DNA from: Bubalus kerabau
Lineage: Eukaryota > Chordata > Mammalia > Artiodactyla > Bovidae
NCBI RefSeq assembly: GCF_029407905.1
Contig: NC_073628.1
Span: 62,070,501-62,134,500, forward strand
Length of the DNA stretch: 64,000 nt
Direction of reading: 5' to 3'
Shown: piece after piece, positions 35,760 through 46,254 of the stretch
Numbering within the stretch: the first letter of the stretch is position 1
How the letters are laid out: every line of letters begins with the position of its first letter
Translations under genes and position numbers: made by a program
Notes under the pieces: model-generated
The model's database searches: none
What the model was told of the DNA's origin: nothing
The model's input: only the letters and a program-made list of their open reading frames with translations

Positions 35760-36424
35760 AAATTTATTTTATTTTGGAAGAAGAAAATAGATATGGATGG
35801 GGAGTATGTAACTGAACCAAGGGTCTGCCTTAGCTGTTTTTGCTACAATTGAAAAATGCACAGGAAACTATATCTAACTACAGCAGAGAAGTTTGAAGAA
35901 ATAACTAATAAATATGTTACTTCTCCAAGCAATTTTGATAAATATTGCAAATAACCAAAATAATTTCAAGCCTTAATAATTTTTCATAATAGAGACTCAA
36001 TGTTACAAAATGGAACTTTGGACACATTGACCTTAGAGATTAATAGCCTAGATTTGATTCCTGACTCCACCTCTTGTTACCATGTGAATTCACACAAATA
36101 TCTTCATCTCTTTGTATCTGTTTTCTCAGCTACAAAAATTTAAAACCCTACTAATATTCCATTTTGATATTGTAAAGATTAGATGAATTACCATTTAGAT
36201 TGGACCATGGCAAACACTATATATGGGTTAACTACATCTATATCATAGTATCACTAACATTTTCAAGATTTGATAGCTGTTTCAATTGTATAGCTTTCCT
36301 AGCAATATAAATTGCATATTAAGTTTAAAAAGAACAATACTCCAAAAGAAAAATTTTTTTAAAACAGTGAAAGCAAAGAAGACTGAAAAAATATTCACTA
36401 TCCAAAACAGCTTATTTACACATA
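35760..36424. other. AT-rich intergenic DNA
   Basis: No gene or assigned repeat was recognised. Confidence 0.5.
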
Positions 36425-36471
36425 AGTATCTGCCGGGAGCTGGCATATTGCATATTGAGTGCATATTGCAT

Positions 36472-36537
36472 GTTGAGTGCAGCACTTTCCACAGCATTAT
36501 CTTTCAGGATCTGGAATAGCTCAACTGGAAGTCTATC
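36472..36537 (-). mobile_element. BovB-derived segment inside the LTR
   Basis: TTGAGTGCAGCACTTTCCAC through AATAGCTCAACTGGAAG matches the internal RT-region sequence of the BovB at about 10672-10732 with few changes. It lies between two near-copies of the LTR 5' end (36431-36445 and 36540-36554), together with GCATATTG repeats at 36445-36470. Confidence 0.8.
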
Positions 36538-37245
36538 ACTGCCAGGAGCCAGCGTGAGGAACTCCTCCCGTGGCAAAGGTCATGAGGAAGGAGGCTCGGC
36601 ATACGCAAAGGCGGGATCGAGCCTCAGGAGTCCCCCTGGAAATTCTCGAGCATCTACCCCCCAAAACCAGAGTCTGCCTACTTTCTGCTTTGTGCTTTCA
36701 CCTACACCTCTGACTTTACGGGGGGCTGTCCCCCACTACCTCTCTCTGAAAAAAGAGTTAACTTACAGCTCCATGTTCTAAACTGTCTAAATACAGATTC
36801 CTTTGAGCAGTTAAAAGATTGATTAGAAATTGTATTGGTGAAGGGATTTTCACTTGTTGGGCCAATGTTTGCTGCTAAGTTTCCATATCCCTTACCTGCT
36901 GTGTCCCTGGCAGTATATTGATTAATATAATTGGTGTAAGTAGTAGCTTTAATGTTTGTAACCTGGGACCCTTGAGTTAATTCTTTTTCTTGTTATAGCC
37001 CACCACACCTTTGCTCTGTAGGAATGCAACTTTATCTAATGCTTTTGGAGGGTGGCTCCTGACCAATCACCTTTAGAGAAAAATAAGCTTTCTGAAGAAA
37101 GGGTCTTAAAATGTTAACAGGCCTCCGGGCCAGAAGATGATGCAAATCACCTAAGCTTTTGCATATGATAAGTTTGCAGGAAGAAAGCCTGGCTTGCTGC
37201 ATGACTCTACCCCTTCCCCCATTATCCTCTATGCATAACTTAAGG

Positions 37246-37253
37246 TATAAAAA
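37246..37253 (+). promoter_or_regulatory. LTR TATA box
   Basis: TATAAAAA lies about 12 bp upstream of the AATAAA hexamer within the solo LTR. It is the expected core promoter of the former provirus. Transcription, if any, would run rightward. Confidence 0.75.
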
Positions 37254-37338
37254 CTACTTTGGAAAATAAAGTGCGGGCCTTGTTCACCAAAACTTGGTCT
37301 CCCCATGTCGTTCTTTCTCTCACCTTCTGGCTGAATTA

Positions 37339-37430
37339 TTCAGCCTCTTTTCTCCACTGAATTTCCTCACTGAGCTATCCTTATTTCAGCCTCTTTTCTC
37401 CACTGAATTTCCTCACTGAGCTATCCTTAT
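37339..37430 (+). repeat. 46-bp tandem duplication in LTR U5
   Basis: Two identical 46-bp copies (37339-37384 and 37385-37430), each starting TTCAGCCTCTTTTCTCC. Exact identity indicates a recent duplication or a family-specific feature of this LTR. Confidence 0.93.
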
Positions 37431-37551
37431 TCTATTACTCTTTATATCCTTAATTAAAGTTTAATTAAGCAGTTGTTTCCTGATCCTCGCCAATGCCGTC
37501 CCCGCTTCGAATTCCCTGGATCCACCGGGGCTGGACCCCGGCAAGTATCTG

Positions 37552-38155
37552 TATCCAAAAAGTATTTGTCATAAGAGAACTGTTTCATTCTAACAATTGG
37601 GAGCTATAAATTATTGCTATTTTATGCATTTGTTATAGAGAATTATTAAGAATCTGCCCACCATTTTACTGTTACAAGATGAAGAAGGACCAGGAGTTAA
37701 GCAGTACTAATACAAACTTGACTTTTTACCTCGAGGAATAAAAAGTTCTGTGAAGCCACATGATAAGTAATTGAGGTTTTCATCATCAATAGAGGAACTG
37801 AGAAAGAGACCACTCATTCAATGACGTATAGACTCCCTTGGGAAACTGCCTTAAGTTCTCTTGAGTAAACATTTCTGTAATATTGCTCCAACAAATACCC
37901 TGTCAATTATCCTGTTTATTTAAATATGCCAGTCAATCCGTTGGCTTCTCAGTTGCTTCACTTCTGTGTATTCAAAAATCTTGTTTTATCGCTTACTTCA
38001 TTACTCACCCCCATGTCTGTGAACCAGTGTTTCAACCATTGTTTTGGTACCATAATCTCCTCAGCATGTAGGAACACATACAAAAAGTCAAGGTGTGCAG
38101 AACATGCAAAATGTTATCCATGGGACTTTTTAAGACAGTAGTCTAAGTAGAACAA
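37552..38155. other. Unassigned intergenic DNA
   Basis: No repeat was recognised. Plus frames at 37883-38071 and 37926-38141 are overlapping, short and domain-free. Confidence 0.5.
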
Positions 38156-38159
38156 AAAT

Positions 38160-38181
38160 GATGTGTATGTGTGTGTGTGCA
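38160..38181. repeat. Short (TG)n tract
   Basis: TG-rich run with GTGTATGTG interruptions beside an antisense SINE; tail-derived. Confidence 0.75.
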
Positions 38182-38194
38182 CATGCATGTGCGC

Positions 38195-38407
38195 ACTCAC
38201 AGTCACATCTTACTCTTTGCAACCCCATGGACTATGCCTGATAGGCTTCTCTGTCTGAAAAATTCTCTGGAATTTTTCAGGCAAGAATAATGGAGCAGGT
38301 TGCCATTTCCTGGAGAGGATCTTCCCTACCCAGGGATCAAGCCTGCATCTCGTGTGTCTCCTGCATTGCAGGCAGATTCTTTGCCACTGTGCCACCTGAG
38401 AAGCCCC
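38195..38407 (-). mobile_element. Bov-tA SINE with head
   Basis: Antisense: CTCACAGTCACATCTTACTC, GGTTGCCATTTCCTGGAGAGG, head ending GCCACCTGAGAAGCCC. It contains a private inverted repeat GAAAAATTC/GAATTTTTC at about 38258-38279. Confidence 0.88.
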
Positions 38408-38409
38408 CG

Positions 38410-39345
38410 TATTATATTTGATCTTAGACAAATGACCGAGAAGATGAGCCAAGAGTATCTATATCCAGCTTCACTAATTCAGCAAAATCAATGAATGTGG
38501 CTGAGAGGATGCATATAACCTGGATATCTTCAGTAAACAACTGCATGGAAAAATAGCCTCTGGTTGGCTGGATTAATTTGTTTTCCATCCGCTTAAAGAA
38601 GAAAGAGCAATGACCAGAGTATACCTGGCTGGAATGGGAAATGGAGAAGCATGAGGGAACAGGTAAGTTTAGCACAGTCACTGATGTCTATTTAATCTTA
38701 ACTTGATCACTGTGCTTTATGTAACTTTGTGTGCCTTCTGGGCTACATATAAAATAATTGTTCTAAGTTAATTATTTTATAAATTGCAGGGTTATTAAAG
38801 AACTTGATGTGCATATTTCCAGTTGTTTCCAAATTTACTCACATTATCAAATAAAATTTTAAAATTATACTTCTCAACTTAAAAAAGACATGATTATAGT
38901 TTAGTATTGTAAAGTCTCTTGAAAGTAGTTCAACTATTTAAATTTTTTGAAAGGTACTAAAATCATTTAACATTTTGTTCTCTGTAAAATTAATCTAGAT
39001 CAAAATATTCAAGTAATCATTATTACAATAGTACTCAGGAATATTATAATTGAAAAACTTGATATGGTGAAAGTTCATGAAACTATTTCAGATTATAATT
39101 AAAATTTTTGAAAGTAATTTTAGAAGTGTTTAAATATTAAATTCAATATTTTAAATGTATAAGGTCATTTTAAATGTTCAGCCAAATCTACATAGCAACA
39201 AAAGTCCCCTACAGTTAGTCCTCTATGCTGTGTAAATTTTAACATTTTCTGTGCTTCCCACATCTGCAAGTATAAGAAAAATTGCCCTTGCCACAACTTT
39301 ACCAGCAGCTCTCTCTGCTCTATAATTTAATCTCACTTTCAAGGA
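38410..39345. other. AT-rich intergenic DNA
   Basis: No assigned repeat or gene. The 85-codon minus frame at 38424-38681 lacks motifs. Confidence 0.5.
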
Positions 39346-39355
39346 TCCTGCCACC

Positions 39356-40140
39356 TGACTACAAAGAATATAATCAATCTGATTTCAGTATTGACCATCT
39401 GGTGATGTCCATATTTAGAGTTGTCTCTTGTGTTGATGGAAGAGGGTGTTTGCTATGCCAGTGCACTCTCTTGGCAAAACTCGGTTAGCCTTTGCTCTGC
39501 TTCATTTTGTACTCCAAGGCCAAACTTGCCTGTTACTCCAAGTATCACTTGACTTCCCATTTCGCATTTGTGTCCCCTTTGATGAAAAGACTTTTTTTTT
39601 TTTTTTTTTTTGGTGATAGTTCTAGAAGGTCTTGAAGGTCTTTGTAGAAGTGTTCAGCTTCAGCTTCTTCAGCATCAGTGGTTGAGGCATAGACTTGAAT
39701 TACTGTGATATTGAATGGTTTGCCTTGGAAACGAACTGAGATCATTCTGTCATTTTTGAGATCGCACTCAAGTTCTGCATTTCAGACTCTTGTTGACTAT
39801 GAAGGCCATTCCATTTCTTCTAAGGGATTCTTGCCCACAATAGTAGATAAAATGGTCATCTGAATTAAATTTGTCCATTTCCATCCATTTTAGTTTACTG
39901 ATTCCTAAAATGTCAATATTTATTCTTGTCATCTCCTGTTTGACTATGTCAAATTTATGTTAACTCCTTGACCTAATATTCCAGGTTCCTATGCAATATT
40001 ATTCTTTATAGCATTGGACTTTACTTTCACCACCAGACGCATCCATGACTGAGTGATGTTTCAGTTTTGGCCCAGCCTCTTCATTCTTTCTGGAGCTCTT
40101 TCTCCGCTATTCCCCGGTAGCATATTGAAGTCAGACATGA
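39356..40140 (-). mobile_element. BovB LINE 5'/endonuclease-region fragment
   Basis: An antisense BovB segment upstream of the RT. The minus frame 39545-39745 encodes the APE-type endonuclease strand with ITVIQVYASTTDAEEAE and LFIKGDTNAK (consensus FIIGDWNAK, so the W is lost here), interrupted by a lysine run from a 21-bp T tract at 39593-39613. It lacks both RT and 3' end, so it is a deletion or recombination remnant and not a simple 5'-truncated insertion. Confidence 0.92.
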
Positions 40141-40589
40141 CAGCAACTGAACAGCAACAGCAACCATCTGACTATAACCTCCTATCTTTCCTTTTCACTG
40201 TTTGTGGTACCACAGATCTGAAAACTTCAAAATTCCACTGGGACCAGAATCCAGTGATCATTACAGTTTATTAAAGATATTAATTTCACATATCCTCACC
40301 TCCGTCCTACCCAACTTAGGTTGCATCTTCAACGTGATAATCACACCCTTGAAGATATATCAATTTTGTTTCATTGTACCTCAGATTCTGAAAAAGAAAA
40401 AAAAATGATAAATTAAAATAAGCTAAATGAATGATTTAAAACACTAAAATTTTTATAATTAAAATATTATAGAAAATCTTAGCAACTTTCATTTGGGCAA
40501 ATGTTTCCTAATATACCCACACAATGAATGAAGGGTATAATAAAATCAAGAAATGTATTAACCAAACTTTTGAAAAGATGTTTGGTCTT

Positions 40590-40740
40590 CATGCTGCTGC
40601 TAAGCCGCTTCAGTCGTGTCCGACCCTGTGCGACATCATAGACAGCAGCCCAACAGGCTCCCCCATCCCTGGGATTCTCCAGGCAAGAACACTGGAGTGG
40701 GTTGCCATTTCCTTCTCCAGTGCGTGAAAGTGAAAAGTCT
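40590..40740 (-). mobile_element. Bov-A SINE fragment
   Basis: Antisense: CATGCTGCTGCTAAGCCGCT tail (AGC repeat), TTCTCCAGGCAAGAACACTGG core, to TTCTCCAGTGCGTGAAAGTG. It is one monomer of a BOV-A2-type element. Confidence 0.88.
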
Positions 40741-40744
40741 TCAC

Positions 40745-40805
40745 AGATGCTGACAAAAAAGAGAAAGGATACATCACAGATTGGGAAGACATATTTATAA
40801 AATTT
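40745..40805 (+). mobile_element. Short L1 ORF2-like fragment
   Basis: GAGAAAGGATACATCACAGA and TTGGGAAGACATATTTATAA resemble a conserved part of L1 ORF2. It lies between a SINE and a BovB fragment. Confidence 0.4.
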
Positions 40806-40828
40806 GTATGTGAAATATACCTGTTTTG

Positions 40829-41322
40829 TTGTCCGACTCCTTGCGACCCCATGAATCGCAGCACGCCAGGCCTCCCTGTCCATCACCAACTCCCGGAGTT
40901 CACTCAGACTCAGATCCATCGAGTCAGTGATGCCATCCAGCCATCTCATCCTCTGTCGTCCCCTTCCCCTCTTGCCCCCAATACCTCCTAGCATCAGAAT
41001 CTTTTCCATTGAGTCAACTCTTCGCATGAGGTGACCAAAGTACTGGAGTTTCAGCTTTAGCATCATTCCTTCCAAAGAACACCCAGGGCTGATCTCCTTT
41101 AGAATGGACTGGCTGGATCTCCTTGCAGTCCAAGGGACTCTCAAGAGTCTTCTCCAACACCACAGTTCAAAAGCATCAATTCTTCGGCACTCAGCCTTCT
41201 TCACAGTCCAACTCTCACATCCATACATGACCACAGGAAAAACCATAGCCTTGACTAGACGAACCTTTGTTGGCAAACTAATGTCTCTGTTTTTGAATAT
41301 GCTATCTAGGTTGGTCATAACT
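40829..41322 (-). mobile_element. BovB LINE C-terminal fragment with open frame
   Basis: Antisense BovB lacking only the last ~20 bp of the 3' end. The minus frame from 41318 is open through the whole fragment (MTNLDSIFKNRD..., VVMYGCESWTVKKAE, LRVPWTARRSSQSILKEIS, WLDGITDSMDLSLSEL). It continues into the neighbouring antisense SINE to 40479, giving a 279-codon chimeric frame. It has no RT domain and so no enzymatic function. Confidence 0.94.
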
Positions 41323-41324
41323 GT

Positions 41325-41550
41325 ATTATATTGTATTATTAATAATAATAATACAATATAATATTATGTTACATTATACTAATGATTATAACAATTATAT
41401 AATATTATAATTATATAATACAATATATTATATAATATATATGATAATAATTATATATAATATATAATATGTAGTATATATTATTATGAAATAATATATA
41501 ATATGATATATAATATTATAAATATTAAATTATAATATATTTTATAGAAT
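41325..41550. repeat. AT-rich low-complexity tract with perfect hairpin
   Basis: About 225 bp of almost pure A/T built from TAATA/TATAA units. Its left end forms a perfect inverted repeat: 17-bp arms at 41325-41341 and 41346-41362 separated by 4 bp (ATAA). Confidence 0.93.
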
Positions 41551-41773
41551 GAAAACATGGAGACCAAGTGACAATCCTGACAACATTGATCCATCCATGG
41601 ACCCAGCTTTCCTAGAAATCAGTCAATCCTTAGAATCTAGAATTATACAAGAGAAAAACACAAAAACTGAAACATATCAATTTGATGGTTTTAAATTTAA
41701 ACTTAAATATTGTTGTCCCATATCTTCATCACCAATGAAGATAAGGCATTAGGTTGTACCTCCATATTACTCT
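41551..41773. other. Unassigned DNA, 67-codon frame
   Basis: The frame 41549-41752 (+) is polar, rich in Ser/Asp/Pro/Lys and less AT-driven than its flanks, but it carries no domain I recognise. It could be an old processed remnant. Confidence 0.25.
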
Positions 41774-42052
41774 CTGCTGCTGCTGCTGCTAAGTCGCTTC
41801 AGTCGTGTCCAACTCTGTGTGACCCCATAGATGGCAGCCCACCAGGCTCTGCCGTCCCTGGGATTCTCCAGGCAAGAACACTGGAGTGGGTTGCCATTTC
41901 CTTCTCCAATGCATGAAAGTGAAAAGTGAAAGTGAAGTCGCTCAGTCGTGTCCGACTCTTCACGACCCCATGGACTGCAGCCCACCAGGCTCCTCCGTCC
42001 ATAGGATTCTCCAGGCAACAGTACTGGAGTGGGGTGCCATCACCTTCTCTAG
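41774..42052 (-). mobile_element. BOV-A2 dimeric SINE
   Basis: Antisense: it begins with the AGC-repeat tail (CTGCTGCTGCTGCTAAGTCG), then two Bov-A monomers separated by AAGTGAAAAGTGAAAGTGAAG, and ends at GGTGCCATCACCTTCTCT. High similarity to consensus implies a young copy. Confidence 0.93.
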
Positions 42053-42054
42053 AC

Positions 42055-42790
42055 CCTAAGATTTGGGAGCAGAAGGAGAATGTTGCTATTCCCAGAGTTC
42101 ACTAGTGTATCTATCACATTGTATCATTTGGAACATATTTATAAAACTGAATAAAAGGACAACAATCTCTGTCATATTTTCCATGTCACTTTATATCATA
42201 ATCCTGAGGTGGACAACTGTGAGTCCATGTTGATTTTTTTTTCCCATTTCTTTTCATTTTCCTTTTATTTTGATATAATTATTTCTTACCCTTTTGTGTT
42301 TTCTCTATAACCACACATTATAGGGGCTTCAAGTTAATCTACTTAACCACAGAAATATTCAGGGATGTCTCCATAATCAGCAGGGATTTCTGACCATTTT
42401 ATGACATGTGTAATAAGAGAAAATTTCTGACTATATAGATCACAACTAAAAAAAAAGAAAAAGAAAAATCTAATGACTTTAACTCATCTAAGATGTCTAT
42501 AGGCTTTGCAAGCACCATTTCTCTATATTTAATTTATTTTTGCTTGAAGTATCTAAAATAGTTTTTGGTTTCTTTAAAAAAATTATGAATGAAGCAAAAT
42601 AGAGCACTGAGTGTTTCTAAGAACTGGAAAATCAAAAATGGAAAATGAGAATTGTTTACTGGAGATTATTACATCCTAAGTGAATAAAGTATGCTGTCTT
42701 TCCAAGGCATGGTATTCCAAGTGACTCCTTAAATTATCATGTGTGCTTGAAGAAAGTGTTCTTTGAAGGCATGGCTTAGAGAGGCTAACT
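42055..42790. other. AT-rich intergenic DNA
   Basis: No gene or assigned repeat was recognised. Confidence 0.5.
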
Positions 42791-42796
42791 GTCCTG

Positions 42797-42995
42797 TGCT
42801 CAGAGGCTCAGTCATGTTCCACTCTTTGCGACACTATGGATTGTGAAGCACGCCAGGCTCCTCTGTCCATGGGACTTCCCATGAGACTCCAGGCAAGAAT
42901 CTGGAGTGAGTAGCGATTTCCTTCTCCAGAGGATCTTCCTGACCCAGGGATTGAACCTGAGTCTCCTTCATTACAGGAGCCACCTGGAAATCCTC
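42797..42995 (-). mobile_element. Bov-tA SINE with head, diverged
   Basis: Antisense: GCTCAGAGGCTCAGTCATGTTCC in diverged form, CACGCCAGGCTCCTCTGTCC, head ending AGCCACCTGGAAATCC. A CCATGAGA insertion is present near 42888 and part of the head is deleted. Confidence 0.88.
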
Positions 42996-43180
42996 GAAGG
43001 ATAACCAGATTTTACCAAAACAGAACTGAATAGCAACAACAACAATGAAAGTAAAAGATTGGCCACTAAAAAAATTTGCTACTTTTGTCAACATGGAATC
43101 TCCTAAAGATATAAAATGACTAGTTTGGGATTTCAAGTTCTCAGCCCAAGCATGATAAAAAGGCTCTGATGCATTTTAAA

Positions 43181-43402
43181 GGGGTGCCTAGGTGGTGCAG
43201 TGGTAAATAATCCACCTGCCAATGTAGGAAATATAACAGTCTTGAGTTTGATCCCTGGGTTGAGTAGATCCCCTGGAGTAAGAAACAACAACTCACTTTA
43301 GTATTCTTGCCTGGAAAAATCCATGGGTAGAGGAGGCTGGAAGGTTACAGTCCATGGGGTTGGCAAAGAGTCAGACATGACTGAGCACACACACACAGCA
43401 TG
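43181..43402 (+). mobile_element. Bov-tA SINE, full length with head
   Basis: Head GGGGTGCCTAGGTGGTGCAG, body GATCCCCTGGAGTAAGAAAC, end AGTCAGACATGACTGAGCAC and a (CA)n tail. Confidence 0.9.
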
Positions 43403-43409
43403 GTTTTTT

Positions 43410-44130
43410 AAATATCACTCTTTAAGTTATCTTTTACATTTTACAGTTGTAGAATATAGCAATCTATAAACACTAGACCCACCTAATCCAGTAGTTTTAA
43501 TTAAGCAGTAACTGGATTAAAAGCATAGATAAATCACTTACATAAAATTTAGAGCATTAATTAGAAAAACATTTCACCCTTAAATTTCATCTGAGTATGT
43601 ATGTAGAAGGATTTAGATGGATCTAGGCATTGAGCTACAAGCTAGATAGTTTGCATGCTATGTGTTTCATGGCTCTGAAAACAGCTGGCAGTGGTGTGGG
43701 TTATTATTTTGGGTGGATTGATGGATCCTGCCACATTATGGTTGTAAAGACATGGATCTGGAATTCAGAAGACTTCCAGGGGTACTGCATTGGTCTTCCA
43801 AGTCTAGTTAGTAAAACCACTGTCTCCAACACAGTCAAGGCTAACAAGTAACTTCCACAAAATTAAACAATAATGAAAAATTAAAATGATGGCTGAGAGT
43901 AAGAAAGAAAAAGATAGTAGAAAAAGGAAATTAAAAAATTAAAAACACCAATACCTCAAGAGTAGTTTCAGGCCTTCAGTAATAGTGAGGTAGACTTCAT
44001 CCATTACATTTTAATTGGTATATATTTAATTAATTAAGATTAGCATTTAATGCCATATATTTAATTAGTACATTTAATTGCCACTACTTTCCTTATTCCT
44101 AAATATTACATATAAGATGTGTTGGTGCTC
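43410..44130. other. AT-rich intergenic DNA
   Basis: No assigned repeat. The plus frame 43630-43851 is domain-free. Confidence 0.5.
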
Positions 44131-44131
44131 C

Positions 44132-44200
44132 ATGTCCTAGCTGTTGTAAATAGTGCTTCAGTGAACACTGGAGTGCGTGTATCTTTTCAACCCTAAGTCT
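44132..44200 (-). mobile_element. Old L1 3' UTR fragment
   Basis: AGCTGTTGTAAATAGTGCTTC and GAACACTGGAGTGCGTGTATC form an antisense L1 3' region motif. The fragment is short and diverged. Confidence 0.6.
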
Positions 44201-44204
44201 TAAC

Positions 44205-45440
44205 TGAAAAATGACTGCAAATTGGACCTTACTACATGTCCTTAGGCCAGTGTCTTCCTAGGTATTTTATTTTCTGAAGACTTTTCATGTCTTTGGATGT
44301 GGATTTTACTTTTCCTGAATATAAAAGCTCTTTGCTCACTGCTCTTTTTATAAATATAGTACTCTATTTTTTCCTTGCACAAATTATTACAAAAAGGTTG
44401 ATGAAATTCAAATTTTTATGTAGTATGTGTCACTTGAATTTTTTGTTCTAGATGACCAAAAAACTTCCTTTAAAACCCAGCAGTTTCAGCAGCATATGCT
44501 CTGCCCTTACTACATCCAAGTTCTGTGCTCACTGTACTCATTTAATAAGCAGTTTCAAAGAACTTGAAAAAATTTCTCCCAAAACTTAGTCTGTTCACTT
44601 AGAAAGACATGTTGGATGACTTCCCCATCCTTCTCTCCAGGGAATCCTGATATATTCATGGATTTCCACATGGAGATCCTTATTGAGAGACATTTAGGAT
44701 CTTTTCCAACATTTCCCTTTCAGAAAATGGTGCAAATAAACTAGATTTATATCTCCTGGGCCAAGGTATATACAGGAAACACTCTTAGAAGTGAAGTCAC
44801 AGAGCCCATAGGAGTGGGAAGATTCAGTGTTGACACATGGGGCCAATGGCACCTCAGAGAGGCTAGCCACTGCCTTGTCCACTCAGCAGGGCATTTGTCA
44901 CTGTGGGGGCTGGGACCTGCCTGTGCACTCTTAAGTGAGGAAGGGCCTTGACCTCCAACCACCTCCTGCCACAGGGGCTTGCCTTTCATCTGCCTGCCCA
45001 GTCTGCACCTTCATCCCTCTTTTTCTTCTCCAGCTGCCTTCACTTTCATAATGCCTCTCTCTGCCTTACTAGCTGCACCTCAGGACCATTACACTCCTCC
45101 GTCACCTGTGTGACCAGCTTCTAGACCATGTGGTAGCCAATGACCCCGTGTTAAAGTGGACTCTTGTTTGAATCGATTTACCAATTTGCGTTTTAGAAGA
45201 AATCAACAATTCCATCAATATTTCCAAGTTCACTGGAAAAGTGACTTACATCACTCTCATACAATAAAAGCAAACCCATCCCTCATTGTAGCCCTCTTTG
45301 TTCCCAGTTTTTTTTTTTTTTTTTTTTTAACCAGGTTCTCCTGAGTGTCTTGTGTAAGATTTGTCTATATCATTAGTTTGTTCACTAGCCCTTAGTTTCA
45401 TTGAGATCCTTCACTTTATTTTTCTGGGCAACTACTGATC
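44205..45440. other. Unassigned intergenic DNA, one GC-richer patch
   Basis: The patch 44740-45150 is GC-richer, with overlapping minus frames 44694-44882 and 44747-44989, but no splice or domain evidence. A T run of ~21 lies at 45309-45329. Confidence 0.4.
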
Positions 45441-45442
45441 TG

Positions 45443-45664
45443 ATGAGGGCTTCCCAGGTGGTAGAGTGGTAAAAAATTCTCCTACCAATGCAGGAACATG
45501 GGTTCAATCCCTGGGTCAGGAAGGTCATGTGGAGTAGGAAATGGCAACCCATTCTAGTATTCTTGTACAGAGAATCCCATGGAGAGAGGAATCTGTTGGG
45601 CTATAGTCCATGGGCTCACAAAGAGTTGGACATGACTAAGTGACTCAGAATATACACACACACT
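45443..45664 (+). mobile_element. Bov-tA SINE, full length with head
   Basis: Head AGGGCTTCCCAGGTGGTAGAG, body GTCATGTGGAGTAGGAAATG, end GACATGACTAAGTGACTCAG with a short CA tail. Confidence 0.9.
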
Positions 45665-46004
45665 CATCTGATTGTGGTTGCTTATTATCAGTTACATTTA
45701 TGTATAATTTATGTATCATCTATTCACCCACTATAAATATACACTTCAATAATTTTAGTATATTATTGAGTTGATTAATCATCAACATGATCCAGTTTTA
45801 AAATATTTCTATCACAATGTCTGTTGAAATGAAAAACTAATTTTAATGTCCAATTTACCAAATTTTGTTTCATTACTTATTCTTTTTGGTATCATTTCTA
45901 TGAACTCTATTCATAGTTCAAACTCATAAAGATTTTATCCTATGTTTTATCCTCTTAAAAATAATTTTAGCTCTTACATTTGTGTCTAGGCTACATTAAA
46001 AAAG

Positions 46005-46250
46005 AAAAAAAGACAAGCCCACTGACAGGAAACATATTTGCAAATCATTTGCCCAATAGCAGACTGATATCCAGAATATATAGTGAAATCTTAGAAATTA
46101 AAAATAAGGCACACTTAGAAATGGCAAAATATTTGAGTAAACATTTCTCCAAAGAAGATAGGTAAGCATACAGAAATGTATTCAGTACAGTTCATTGTTA
46201 GGAAATACAAATTAAATCTACAATGAGACACCACTACACATTAGAATGTA
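46005..46250 (+). mobile_element. Old L1 ORF2 3' fragment
   Basis: GGAAACATATTTGCAAATCA, CATTTCTCCAAAGAAGATAG and TCTACAATGAGACACCACTA are diagnostic of the L1 ORF2 C-terminal coding region, sense strand. The frame is broken. Confidence 0.7.
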
Positions 46251-46254
46251 GAGA

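Larger units (their letters stand above)
36431..37543 (+). mobile_element. Solo LTR of a bovid endogenous retrovirus
   Basis: It begins TGCCGGGAGC and ends GACCCCGGCA, with a 6-bp TSD (AGTATC) at 36425-36430 and 37544-37549; a 6-bp TSD is typical of class II (beta-like) elements. It has a GC-rich U3 part, a TATA box (TATAAAAA, 37246-37253), a polyadenylation hexamer (AATAAA, 37265-37270) and a U5 part ending near the GGATCCACCGGGGCTGG block. No internal gag/pol/env was seen, so homologous LTR-LTR recombination probably removed the provirus. It contains a BovB-derived segment and a 46-bp tandem duplication. Confidence 0.9.

Noticed and set aside
36431..37543. Possible intact provirus
   Set aside because: Only a single LTR with a matching TSD is present. 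There is no primer-binding site, gag, pol or env following it.
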